Program-made: the position numbers and the translations under genes
The notes under the pieces: generated by a model
Databases searched by the model: none
Seen by the model: the letters and a program-made list of their open reading frames with translations, nothing else
Told to the model about the DNA's origin: nothing
Part shown: in pieces, positions 32,526-45,500 of the stretch
How the letters are laid out: each line of letters opens with the position of its first letter
Position numbering within the stretch: position 1 is the stretch's first letter
Source: Paraescarpia echinospica
Taxonomy: Eukaryota; Annelida; Polychaeta; Sabellida; Siboglinidae
Length of the DNA stretch: 64,000 nt
Direction: 5' to 3'
NCBI GenBank assembly: GCA_020002185.1
Contig: CM034534.1
Span: 13,447,027 to 13,511,026, forward strand

Positions 32526-33859
32526 ATCCCTTTTTATGCAGTGTGTGGTGTTATTATGGACATTACGTCACAAGTCTTATATTATGTGCTGTGCTGAAAT
32601 ATGAGGTAACACTTACTCAACAAATGTTGCATGCCTAGTTTTGCAGCTCTTTCTACAGAACAAAAGTAATAAGGTTACTCTGTGGTGCTAAGAGGTTGGA
32701 CCATACATCAAGATTATTCTATAATCTGCACAATCTTAAAGTATATGATATAGTGGAGTTAAGAACTTATGTTTAAGGCATATAATAAAAGAATATACAA
32801 GAATTTTTTAGTGAGTATGACTGTGACTATGCGATCGGAAAAGTCCATAATTTTACACATTTTTATGCTCATACTAATTTGAATAGTATGTCTATCAGTT
32901 AAAGGTGTTAAACCCTGGAATTCTCTTGATAACTCACTAATTTGTTGTCACCATATTCATCTTTTCAAAAACAAATACCACGAGAAATTATTGAACAGTT
33001 ATGTATTAATTAATGAGTAGGTATTTTTGAAATAAAATTCAGGTGTTAGGGTTATATATTATTACTTTAACTTCTTTTTTGCAAACGGCCTGCCATGATT
33101 TGGACATGACGTGGCCATGATAATTATGTATTCTAAGTGATGTCACATTTTGTACTGTGTTATACAATATTATATAGAGAGTTTTTATTGGTAACAGGGC
33201 ATGTAATTATATTTGTTACACTTCTTCTTGCCCTTTTTCAACAATTGTATACATCTATAATTTAATAATTAGCTACTTTATTATGTCTGTTGTTGTTGAA
33301 ATATAGTTTCATTCATTCAAGTCACATCTATCGTGATGTAATCATATGTCCTAGATGATATCTCACAAACCGCATGAAAGGCAGCATACATAATTACAAT
33401 TTATTTTGATTTTAGGCTAATATTCATACTAGTTCATTTATCCATGTCAACATGTTTTAACATATAAACATTCTAATGATTGTTATTATCTTGTTTTGTG
33501 ACATAATGATAATTTTTTTAAACATATACAACTGAATTGTGACATAAGTGACACCCTGGGACATAAGTGACTTTTGATCAATCGTGTATAATTCTTTTAG
33601 ACCTGGTAGAGGACGAACGTTTATTTTCAACATTTGTTCTATTTAGCCTGAATGTATGGTAACTAAAAATAAATAAATGAAATGGTATTTGTTTCATGAT
33701 TCTAAATGAAATATTCTACAAAGTTACATTTCCATTTGGAATTTGATTAACATATTGTGGTAGTGCCCTCACTGCCCTGATGAGCTCCTATCAATTATCA
33801 AAATACTTCAGGAATACATCACATTACATATCACTTTGCTAACCAGATGTTATGCATCT

Positions 33860-34370
33860 AACAGGACTAGGTGAAAAAAATGAATTGGAATTATTCAATG
33901 CAATTTAAATCCCTGAATTTGAATTGAGAGAATTTGACTTAGCAGAATTTGAATTGACAAGTTTTTAGTAACTTGAATTTAAATTGAAAGAAAATGAATT
34001 GAGCTTCATTTTCTTGCGTATATTGACTGCCATCTGGTTTTATTTCCGATTTCAACCCTGGAATTGCATATGAATTGGAGTGTAGATGAGTCGGTCGACT
34101 GTCGCACATTCACGTACATGAAAGAATGGTTTCACTCGTGCTATAGCCAAGTGACTGCTCAATTTTTTGTCATTAGCACTATACCATGAATGACTGAAGG
34201 TGTTAAAAAACAAAGATTGAAGGACAGCCTCGTCCAGTGATGTGAAAATTATTACTAGTATAGTTGTGTGAAAACTTTGGAATTGAAAACAAATTAATTT
34301 AAGTGGAATTACAGGTAATTAAATTGACAGGAATTTGAATTTATTAAAAGGAATTGACCCCAGCCCAGTC
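33860..34370. repeat. gaattgaattt-rich low-complexity tract
   Basis: Scattered gaattt(g/a)aattga units just upstream of the UROS start codon. No tidy period. Confidence 0.6.
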
Positions 34371-34438
34371 ATTTATCATGGTTTATGCTGTTCATGATAT
34401 TTTGTAGGTGTTTTGAATGAGTAGCATCCTCGTGTGAA

Positions 34439-34513
34439 ATGGAAGTCATCAAGGGTGCAATATTATTGCTGAAGGCCGCTGAAGGGGATTCTGTGACTGA
34501 CCCATATGTTGAG
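34439..34513 (+). CDS. UROS: UROS exon 1
   Basis: ATG at 34,439 is the only start fitting the family N-terminus (short strand, then DPYVE). Donor gtaatg, phase 0. A 5' UTR intron ending tttgtag at 34,407 is possible. Confidence 0.88.
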
Positions 34514-37500
34514 GTAATGTGAATTTTTGGTCAAAAGTTTATTTTTTTGTTTTTTTATGCCATAACTGTAAACATTCACACTGAATATTTCATGTCATGA
34601 GAATCAGTCAGTGCATATTTCAGTCAATGTTTAAAATTGTATGTTTTAAGACTATGGGCAACGTGAACAATTTAAAGGTATGGTAGATATACAAAGGCTC
34701 TTGTGACAGCTTTTTAATGCCTTTTTCTTCTGACAGTTTACATTTGCTATATCATATTAACGTACCTGTAAACATATTGGTCAAATACAATTTCATTTAT
34801 TCATTCACACATTTCTTCAAGCATTTTCATGCTGTAAAAGCTTACCCGAAAACAACAAAACTTTAACAAAGTTTTGAATAGAAAAAGATACCTGAACTTT
34901 TGAGGAAGTAAGAAACTAAACGCCTTCGTAAGTTTTAGAATGTAGCCTGTGAAATATATAAGAACGGTAAGACCCAAAAGAAATAGCTGAAACCATTGTG
35001 GCATTTTATAAGAATATTTTACAAAATATGTGGACAAACCAAGGGAAAGCAGAACACTCAATATGATCACAACACTGCAAGGAACTATCCGTCATCATTA
35101 TGGTCATTTGATATTTAATAACTTTATTCAGCAAATGTTTTTATTATTTGTTATGCATTCCATCCTCAGATGCTTGACAAGTCTGATTTATCCGTCAAAG
35201 TCCTGCCTGTTCTCAGCTTCAATTTTCTTCATCTGGATGAATTGTACGATGCACTGTCATCTCCCCAGTCTTACTCCAGCCTCATTCTGACCAGTCCGAG
35301 GGTCGTCAAAGCCATCGAAAGGGCACTAAAGGCAGACTACAACAAGTTAGGTACGCTTCTGTTTTTAAAGGGATGTTGTCTGTTCCGTTAGGTAATTATT
35401 AGCAGGAAGTCCACTGAATAATTTATACTTTCTAGTAGTCCTAATTTGGTAAGGCACATGGGATCAAGCCAATTTCAGAGTCAATAAGTGCCAATGCCAG
35501 CTGATTACATTTTGAATGTTTTGTTAACATTTTGCAGATTTGTGCGACTTTCAAATGGTTAATGTTCACAGCTTCAACCTATCTGCTGAGCTTATTAATC
35601 ACAGTTTAGTGGGCAGTATATCTTCAACATAATTTATTATAGTGTTAAGAATAATGAATAAATTTTAAAAAGTAAGGACCAGACATCATGGCTTTAAGTT
35701 AAGCAGTTTTAGAACTAACCACATTTAAAATATTTTGCACTGATTCACTCTCTTCGTTGTGCTTCCAGAATGGAACAACATGTTGAGGGACAAATGGAGA
35801 AAAATTCCAGTGTTTGCCATTGGACAGGCTACGGCCAGAGCAGGTAGACTTTTTTTCATAAAAACATTTATAATAGAATTGAAATTGATTTATTTCAAGA
35901 GTAACCTACCAAGCTTGGTGTCAGATACATGTTTGTATTTAAGTATGCCAATTTTGAATATTTATATTTTACTTTTTCCGGAAGCCTCTATCTGTATTTG
36001 ATGTTCGTATCTATATGTCCTACATTCTTAATAGAAGAATTGTTATGGTACCGTTATAATCCTGCTGTTAATAATCATCAGTGGAATTGGGAACACATTT
36101 TGAAGGCTTATAGAAACAAATTAGAAAGATGACATAATTATTAACTGTTGAAAAAATATGGATGCCAACTGCAGAGTTCATAATACATTACACTAGTAAG
36201 TTTGTCTCTACTCAGCATGCAAAAATGGATGTTTTATCTCAGTTAGAAATTTGATGCTAATTGAATTCCAGTCAGCAACTGTGCATGGAAAGAAGCTATA
36301 GTTAATACACACCAGTTTTAACTGATGGTGGAATGAAGTGATGACAACCACTTTATCTGGTGTAACAAATAGACACCATAGTAGGTCATGAGAGTCCCAT
36401 GTAGTGAGTTGAATGGATCAGGAATAGGACAGAAAAGTGACGTCAATACAGAAGTATTCTTACATGTTTCTATATATATATATATATATATATGGAATCG
36501 TAGTTTTAACATCCATATCGGGAGAACCATGGAGAAAACTTTGCTACTCGCTTGTCAGATATACTTCTGGAACTGTCTTCTGCGTGTTTGCATGTAGTGA
36601 TATTAACCAACGAAGGACTTCATTTGGTTTCTGACCTTGTGATCGTATGAACTACTGCATTATCCCTTCGAGTGGACGAGTATTTTGTTAGTGCCAATCA
36701 GAATCATCCTATGTGACTGTTAGCCTGTGTGTTTACTCCCAATAACGCAGCGGAGAAGTTGGGCCTGCAGACACGGGGAGAGGAAACTGGGAATGCTGTA
36801 CTGCTGGCTCCACAGATTCTCCAAGGTACGTCCATCGAAGACCTGACCCTTTGCTTATACCATAGCGCAAGGGACGCTACCGTATATGTGAGGATCCCGT
36901 TAGCTTGGAAAGCTACTCAAAATGAGTCTACACTAACACATAGTTTCAAATTTGCGTGAGAAGTCGGAACTTTGTTGCTGTTTGGTCGCCTGTAATGTCA
37001 CCGTTTCACGTCTGTGTTCTCTTGTACAATACTTCCACATTGCTTTTATTGATTAGTTAATGTCATTTTGAAAACTTGTTAAGTTCATGTGAGTAGCTTT
37101 CCAAGCTAGGTGGATCCTATCGTGTGTCATTCTATCTGCAGCGCGTCAGAATAACACAAAATTTACAAGCGCCTGCATTTAACATTCTTCATAACTGGCA
37201 CTAACTTCTATTTTGAAACGCTATGAGTACCCATTTTTTGTATTGTACATAAGTCATTGTGAACATAGGTCAGTGTGAACATAGGTCATTGTCAAACCAG
37301 TATAATTATATTTGGTAGAACCTTTTGAGAGGTCAACGTTACTGTAGTGTACAACAAGACAAATTAATGTTATAAGAACACTTGTATTATTAACTTCGTA
37401 ATAGTTAACATTATAAGGACCCTTGTATTGTTAACTTCGCAATAGGTAACGTTATAAGGACACTTGTATTGTTAACTTTGCAATAGTTAACGTTATAAGG

Positions 37501-40500
37501 ACCCTTGTATTGTTAACTTCGCATTAGGTAACGTTATAAGGACACTTGTATTGTTAACTTCTCAATAGTTAATGTTATAAGGACACCTGTGTTGTTAACT
37601 TCGCAATAGTTAATGTTATAAGGACCCTTGTATTGTTAACTTCACATTAGGTAACGTTATAAGGACACTTGTATTGTTAACTTCTCAATAGTTAATGTTA
37701 TAAGGACCCTTGTATTGTTAACTTCTCAATAGTTAATGTTATAAGGACACTTGTATTGTTAACTTCTCAATAGTTAATGTTATAAGGACACCTGTATTGT
37801 TAACTTCTCAATAGTTAATGTTATAAGGACACTTGTATTGTTAACTTTGCAATAGTTAATGTTATAAGGACACTTGTATTGTTAACTTCGCAATAGTTAA
37901 CGTTATAAGGACACTTGTATTGTTAACTTAGCAATAGTTAACGTTATAAGGACACTTGTATTGTTAACTTCTCAATAGTTAATGTTATAAGGACACTTGT
38001 ATTGTTAACTTCTCAATAGTTAATGTTATAAGGACACCTGTATTGTTAACTTCTCAATAGTTAATGTTATAAGGACACCTGTATTGTTAACTTTGCAATA
38101 GTTAATGTTATAAGGACACTTGTATTGTTAACTTCGCAATAGTTAACGTTATAAGGACACTTGTATTGTTAACTTAGCAATAGTTAACGTTATAAGGACA
38201 CTTGTATTGTTAACTTCGCAATAGTTAACGTTATAAGGACACTTATATTGTTAACTTCACAATAGTTAACGTTATAAGGACACTTGTATTGTTAACTTCG
38301 CAATAGTTAACGTTATAAGGACACTTGTATTGTTAACTTCGCAATAGTTAACGTTATTGCTAATCATGCAAGTGTCCTTGTAATGTGCATGTTTCAACTA
38401 TGTATCAATTCACCTATGCAACAATGATCATGTTTTTTTAATAAATGCCACACACTGGAAAACATGTTTCACGCTAAAGGAAGAAGCCATTATGACGGTG
38501 GCGCCACCTGGTGAATGGCACACCAACCATAATACTTTCTCATCCAGTTGTGCATGTATCTTATATTCTTTTTGGCAATTAATTTCTAATTGAAATGTTT
38601 TTGACAGGGTTACCCTTGAGGGCTACATCAGTTGTGCTGTACCCAGATTAACCTTTCTAGTGGCCGGCAGGCGACACAATGTGTACAATGTGTAGTCTTA
38701 AGTCAGACCTGGGGTGGAAGTACTCGGTACTCGTGTACTCGTGTACTCGAGTACATTTTTGAAGTACTCGTACTCGTACTCATAAAACTTATGGGTCATG
38801 TACTCGTACTCGTACTCATACTCATTGTACTCAGATTTTACGAGTACATTACGAGTACATCTGAGTACTTTTTCAATATATACTGGGAACAATTAATTTA
38901 TTTGCAGTTATAAAATCAAACTTTCCTGAAATATTGAAATGCTCAACTATTTTTTTAAATACTTTGTTATTTCACATAAAATGCCACCTTGCCATCCCTA
39001 CACATAGTACATCCTCATTCTCTGATAGCCATGAGTCCATGACTATGATACCCTAACATGGCAACAGACAGCATCTTTCCCCAGTCAGAAACACCCTGTT
39101 AAGCAAACAATAATTGTAGGCTATCAGTTCAGACCATAAAACAGTTTAATCAAGCCACCAGGATGTCCATAAAAAGCCAACTACTAGTAGCAGTTAACCC
39201 ACCTGTTAGACAGGGAATGCATTTAATGTAGTCTGGAGACCATGCCACTTGGCACTGGCCGACAGTGCTAACTGCTAAGAACAAGAAGTCACCCTACACT
39301 AATATAATCCGGTGCCAACTTAGTGTGACACCAGTGAAGCCATGTGGCATGATAGTCTAGGTCAGAGAGAACATGCACTGAGGGAGCAGAGATAAGAGAA
39401 ATGCTAAACAAAGACATGTAGCCAGTGGGATGCCAGGTAACAAATCCTCCTGTTGGTTGCTTTGTTTTACATGCTTAACCTGGAGACAACCAGCAAAGTT
39501 CAAATGATTGGCTGGGGGTATCCACTGGTCAGTCTCTTTTACCCACTCATTTGTGATTATTAAAGACAGATATCAACTTGATTGGCTAAGTTTTTTCTCA
39601 AATGTCAATCGTACTTTATGATTGGTTTTAACAGGGCTAGAACTTCAGCATTTATTTTACTGGACAGCAGGACTAGTAAAGACAAAAGTTTACTAGTCCG
39701 CCAAAAGGTTTACTAGTCCTGAAAATATCAAAACAACACAAATTTAAATTGCAACAAATGCGTCAGACGGTCCATGGTGGCCGTTTTCAGCACTTGAATG
39801 GCTTGGTGGGCAGTTGCAGTGTTTTTCCAGCTTGCGTTTTTCTGCTGGTTTTGCAACCCCAGTCAAGTAATGATACATCGTGCATAAACGTAGACTAATA
39901 AAGCAATGTAGATGTAAACCGTATTCGAAAACCGTGCATTTGAAAATGACCACCAATTGCACTCATTAGCCCTACCCCTCTACCAGATACGCTAAACCAA
40001 ACAAAACTGTCATTTCAGAATTCGATGTCACACAACAGCCAATCAACAGCACTGTTTCACTTTTCACTGTCGCCTCATTACGTAAAGAATTAGTTTGTCA
40101 ATGGTACGGATGGTGGCATCATGCAACATGCTGATTTTTACTAGACAGCCGGACCATTGTCAAAGTACTCGTACTCGTACTCATAAAAATGTACTCGGCC
40201 CCAGGTCTGTGACTTAAGTATTATTATAGCACCAGTATCTGCTTTCAACAATGTGTACAGTGTGTAGTCTTAAGTATTATTATAGCACCAGTATCTGCTT
40301 TCAACAATGTGTACAGTGATTAGTCTTAAGTATTATTATAGCACCAGTATCTGCTTTCAACAATGTGTACAGTGTGTAGTCTTAAGTATTATTATAGCAC
40401 CAGTATCTGCTTTCAACAATGTGTACAGTGTGTAGTCTTAAGTATTATTATAGCACCAGTATCTGCTTTCAACAATGTGTACAGTGTGTAGTCTTAAGTA

Positions 40501-42068
40501 TTATTATAGCACCAGTATCTGCTTTCAACAATGTGTACAGTGTGTAGTCTTAAGTATTATTATAGCACCAGTATCTGCTTTCAACAATGTGTACAGTGTG
40601 TAGTCTTAAGTATTATTATAGCACCAGTATCTGCTTTCAACAATGTGTACAGTGTGTAGTCTTAAGTATTATTATAGCACCAGTATCTGCTTTCAACAAT
40701 GTGTACAGTGTGTAGTCTTAAGTATTATTATAGCACCAGTATCTGCTTTCAACAATGTGTACAGTGTGTAGTCTTAAGTATTATTATAGCACCAGTATCT
40801 GCTTTCAACAATGTGTACAGTGTGTAGTCTTAAGTATTATTATAGCACCAGTATCTGCTTTCAACAATGTGTACAGTGTGTAGTCTTAAGTATTATTATA
40901 GCACCAGTATCTGCTTTCAACAATGTGTACAGTGTGTAGTCTTAAGTATTATTATAGCACCAGTATCTGCTTTCAACAATGTGTACAGTGTGTAGTCTTA
41001 AGTATTATTATAGCACCAGTATCTGCTTTCAACAATGTGTACAGTGTGTAGTCTTAAGTATTATTATAGCACCAGTATCTGCTTTCAACAATGTGTACAG
41101 TGTGTAGTCTTAAGTATTATTATAGCACCAGTATCTGCTTTCAACAATGTGTACAGTGTGTAGTCTTAAGTATTATTATAGCACCAGTATCTGCTTTCAA
41201 CAATGTGTACAGTGTGTAGTCTTAAGTATTATTATAGCACCAGTATCTGCTTTCAACAATGTGTACAGTGTGTAGTCTTAAGTATTATTATAGCACCAGT
41301 ATCTGCTTTCAACAATGTGTACAGTGTGTAGTCTTAAGTATTATTATAGCACCAGTATCTGCTTTCAACAAGGCACTCATCGAGACCATTGGCTATAGTT
41401 TTTTCCTTTCTCTGTATAAGACATTTTGCTTTCCTAGAATAGACACCATTTGATGCGCAATAACTTGGAGACAAAATCCATCTGGATGTTAATTTTATTA
41501 ATGTGTCAGATAGCATTAGAGAGTGGTAATGCCAGTGCCATTTAACAATAATCAGTGATTCAGTTAAATATGTGTATTTATAATAGCATTAATAATAATT
41601 AATTCTGCCACAATGAATTGGTTGGGTTTGCTTATCCATTTCCGGACGTTGCAACCTTGATGATGAATTATAATAATTTATTCTGCCACATTAAAATATA
41701 TTTATAATGTTTATATATAACATTTATTCAACATATCTTGACTGATTCTTTCAGTTGTTGGTAATGGTGACAAACCTGTTCTTCTGCCTTGCGGGAACCT
41801 TCGGATAGAAACAATCCCCACAGCACTGGCTGAAGCAGGCGAGTTCATGAGTAAATATTAGTCATCCAAATATGCTCGAAACCCATGCACTTAATTTGAT
41901 GCTGGAAAGTATAATTTGGTGTGTGTGTGTGTGTGTGTGTGCGTGTGTGTGTGTGTGATGGAGTGTGTGTGACTGCGTGTTGTGTGTGTGTGCATGTGCG
42001 TGTTGTCGTGTGTGCGTTTTGTGTGATTGCGTGTGTGTGACTGCGTGCGTGTTCTGCGTATGTGTGTA

Positions 42069-42101
<33 letters not shown>

Positions 42102-42499
42102 GTTTGTGTGTGTGTGTGTATGTGTGTGTGTAATGTTTGTGTGTGTATGTGTGTGTGTAATGTTTGTGTGTGTGTGTGTATGTGTGTGTGTAATGTTTGT
42201 GTGTGTGTGTAATGTGTGTGTGTCTGTATGTTTGTAAAGTAAAGGCAAGTTCTTATATAGCTCTTCACACTTCACTCCCTGGGTTCTGTCAGAATCATTC
42301 GTACACAAATATCCACCACTGTCTATAGTCAGGTACTCATTCATACAGCTGAGTGAACTGGAGCAACGCAGAGTGAACGAACTTGCCCAAAGTTCAACAC
42401 CGCAGCACATGATTCGAACCCGAGTTCTGTCGGTCGAGAGTCCGAAGCTCTAGGCACTACACCACTGAGCTCCATTTGTGTGTGTGTGTGTGTGATGTG

Positions 42500-42587
<88 letters not shown>

Positions 42588-45500
42588 TGCATGTGTATGC
42601 ATGAGTGTGTATGTGTGTGTGGTGTATGTCTGTGTATGTGTATGCATGTGTGTGTGTGTGTGCGAGCATGCATGCATGCATGTATGTTCATGAGAGAGAT
42701 CGTCATCTGTGTGAAAGTGAAACCATGTACATCTATAACATGAGAGTGGAATATCATAAGAATTCAAAGTCAAATACTAAGTAATCTATTTATGTCAGAA
42801 TAATTTTTACAAAACTGCCCGTCATGTGAGACTTCTTGTAATTCCAGGAGTGTCAGTGAAGAGTATTACAGTTTATGAGACAGTCCCCAATCCAACAATC
42901 AGGGACAAGCTGGAAAACTTAGCAAGAATGCAGGTGAGTGTTTGTTTAGGGGACTTTATGAAAAGTCTGTTAGTCAAAAGTCTGTCAGTGTATTTAGTAA
43001 TGCACAGAAAATTTTAACATCCTCTTGAAATCACATGGGGTTACATAGATTTAAACAATGTTTGTCATCAACTGTGTTAATATCTTGTAAAATTATTAGG
43101 TGTATATGTAACATCACTGTTTTGCCTGGGTAATATTATGGCGGTACAGAGTTATGAGTGTCAAGTTAAACGGCAACAGTTCAGTTTTACACTGATGCCA
43201 GTGTCATCCGCATGAAGTAATTTGTTGCAAAGTTATGGGTATTTAAATTTATACATCCAAAGAAGTTTTGAAACAGACTACCGGTAGGTAGTCATATCTC
43301 AAATCATATGTCATTCAAGACATACATAAAACACTGTTTCAAGATCATTCCAAATTGCATTACCGGTTTAAGAACTTATAATCAACTTTATTGTTTCAAA
43401 GAATACAAAAACACATATCTTCAAAGCGAATTTAAGATAAGACTTGTTTTAGAATGTCATCTGTGAATATTTGCTTCTGAAATAGCAACTTATCAATGAA
43501 TATATATTATTATCGTTTTTAGAATATTTGGTGATATGAATTTAGAAATTGTTATGGTACTGATTTTAGATTATTGATAAAACAAAATGATTTTAGATTA
43601 CCAGGTAGTTATTATTAACCTCAACATAGTTGTTGATTTTTCTCAAACTCACCAAGCTAGTCCCTAGAACCGATGACTTGACACTGGAATATGCTCCTTT
43701 AATCAAATGACACAGTGGAATAACAATCATAACAAATTTAAAATAGTTCATACATAAAGGGTATTTTGGTGAGAAATTTTTATTTTGTGTTTGTCATGGA
43801 AAAAGTCATACATCTTAAATCACTTTTTGTCTAAAATAATTTTTATTTGGTTACCTTGACTCTGCACACACGATGGATTTGGTATGGGCTGCCGCAAAGA
43901 ACAATCACCAGAAGATTATTTTGGCCCACAAATATAAAGTCACATATCTCAGGTGAAATTATGTAGCTACAATACGTGTATACATTAACCTTAGTAGGTG
44001 TTTAATGTTTATAATTAGTATATATTCATTATACAGATACACATCTATGTCAGCCATCTCAATAAATAATATAAGAATAGTATACAAGGTGTCAGTGGCC
44101 CCTCTTAATAAGACAAATTTGTTGCTGTCGTTGGAACCACCCATTTACAAAATTACATCTCCGTTGTAATAGCGACGTCAAATACCAGTGGCACGGGAAT
44201 GAAATTCATATTTGGGGGGCAACCGGAGCTTCATCACTACTGCAAGACGGGGGGTGGGGGGGTACTGTTGGAAATTTGTTCGCTGCTGCGCCGCGGTAAC
44301 TTCAGCTTCTCCCGATGTCTCGGCTGTGAACTCATGACATCCGAACACCCGGGTCCGAACACGGGGGGACAGTGCTGTTCAAAATTTCATTTTTTATGTT
44401 GCGCCACTGCTGTCAATTTACTTTTGCTTCTCTCCGCTGTCTCGGCTGAAATTATGACATCCGAAGACGGGGGGGGGGGGGCAGAAAACCATATGTCTGC
44501 CCTCCATTTACACACATCTTTCACAGTCGACAAAAATACACATTAATCGTCTCATAAAATTTACATTTCCACCCGCCATTGACACTCGCCACAAAAACAA
44601 ACATTCATGCTCACATTTAATGGGGGGCAGAACCATATGTCTGCCCCCCCAGATAAATTCCACGAGGGCAGCTGCCCCCCTATTCCTGAGCCTATGCCAA
44701 ATACAGAAGTAAAATAAAACATTTCTTAAGGGTGAGCAACTGTCCGCGTTTCTATTTCCTTAATGAGCAACTGTCCGGTGAGCAACTGTCCGGTGAGCAA
44801 CTGTCCATGATTCCTTATATATAGGCATCCGCCATCTCACTTGCATTTTGCAATCTGTTGAAGAATCTGTATGATTCATAGGTTTCGTTGGTTTTGGCAA
44901 TGCAATTGTCATCAAATTTCTGTATGACGACATTGATCTTATTCTTGTCTTCATCCTCTTGCCACTGGAATGTTTCACATAGATCTACTCCGTCCACACC
45001 TAGTACGTTCAAAAACACCGCCACTCTGACCTTGTCGTCTTCATTCGCTATTTTCATCGCTGTTTCATAGTATCTCCACACCCGCTTGAACTGGAAGCTC
45101 CCCATGGTCCTTCTGTGTTTTCCAAGGAGAGCTGATTCGGCACTTTTGCTGTCAATCCTGCACTCATCTCGTACACGTCTTCTTCGGTTTCGCCTGTGGC
45201 TTGTACTATCCCATCACCGACACCCTATAACGATATCTGTTGTTCGTTTATACATATCTTTATTGTGCCATACAGTATGTCAGAATGACGTTAGCAAGAG
45301 CACATGCCACCAACACTCAGTTCCACCTCTTTCGATTGGTGGCGATACAGTTTATGACATTAATTGTGATGTCATCACAGTATTCGTCCCTCTTTACCCC
45401 TGACCCCTGCCCTTTCAATCTAACTTTGGTTTTCTCTTCTCCCACTTCATTTTTTTTATTTAAATTAATATTCTTAAATTCTGTTATTTCAAAGATCTCT

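Noticed and set aside
40211..41371. CRISPR-like array
   Set aside because: Units are contiguous identical repeats without unique spacers, in an intron of a eukaryotic gene.
42408..42472. A functional tRNA gene
   Set aside because: A and B boxes are present, but no convincing cloverleaf with paired acceptor ends; the body and tail continue as a SINE.
41862..42773. Frames of Thr/His or Cys/Val repeats
   Set aside because: GT/CA microsatellite in all frames.
44199..44546. 115-aa frame at 44.2 kb
   Set aside because: It crosses the G-rich MITE-like element and poly-G runs; no recognisable domain.
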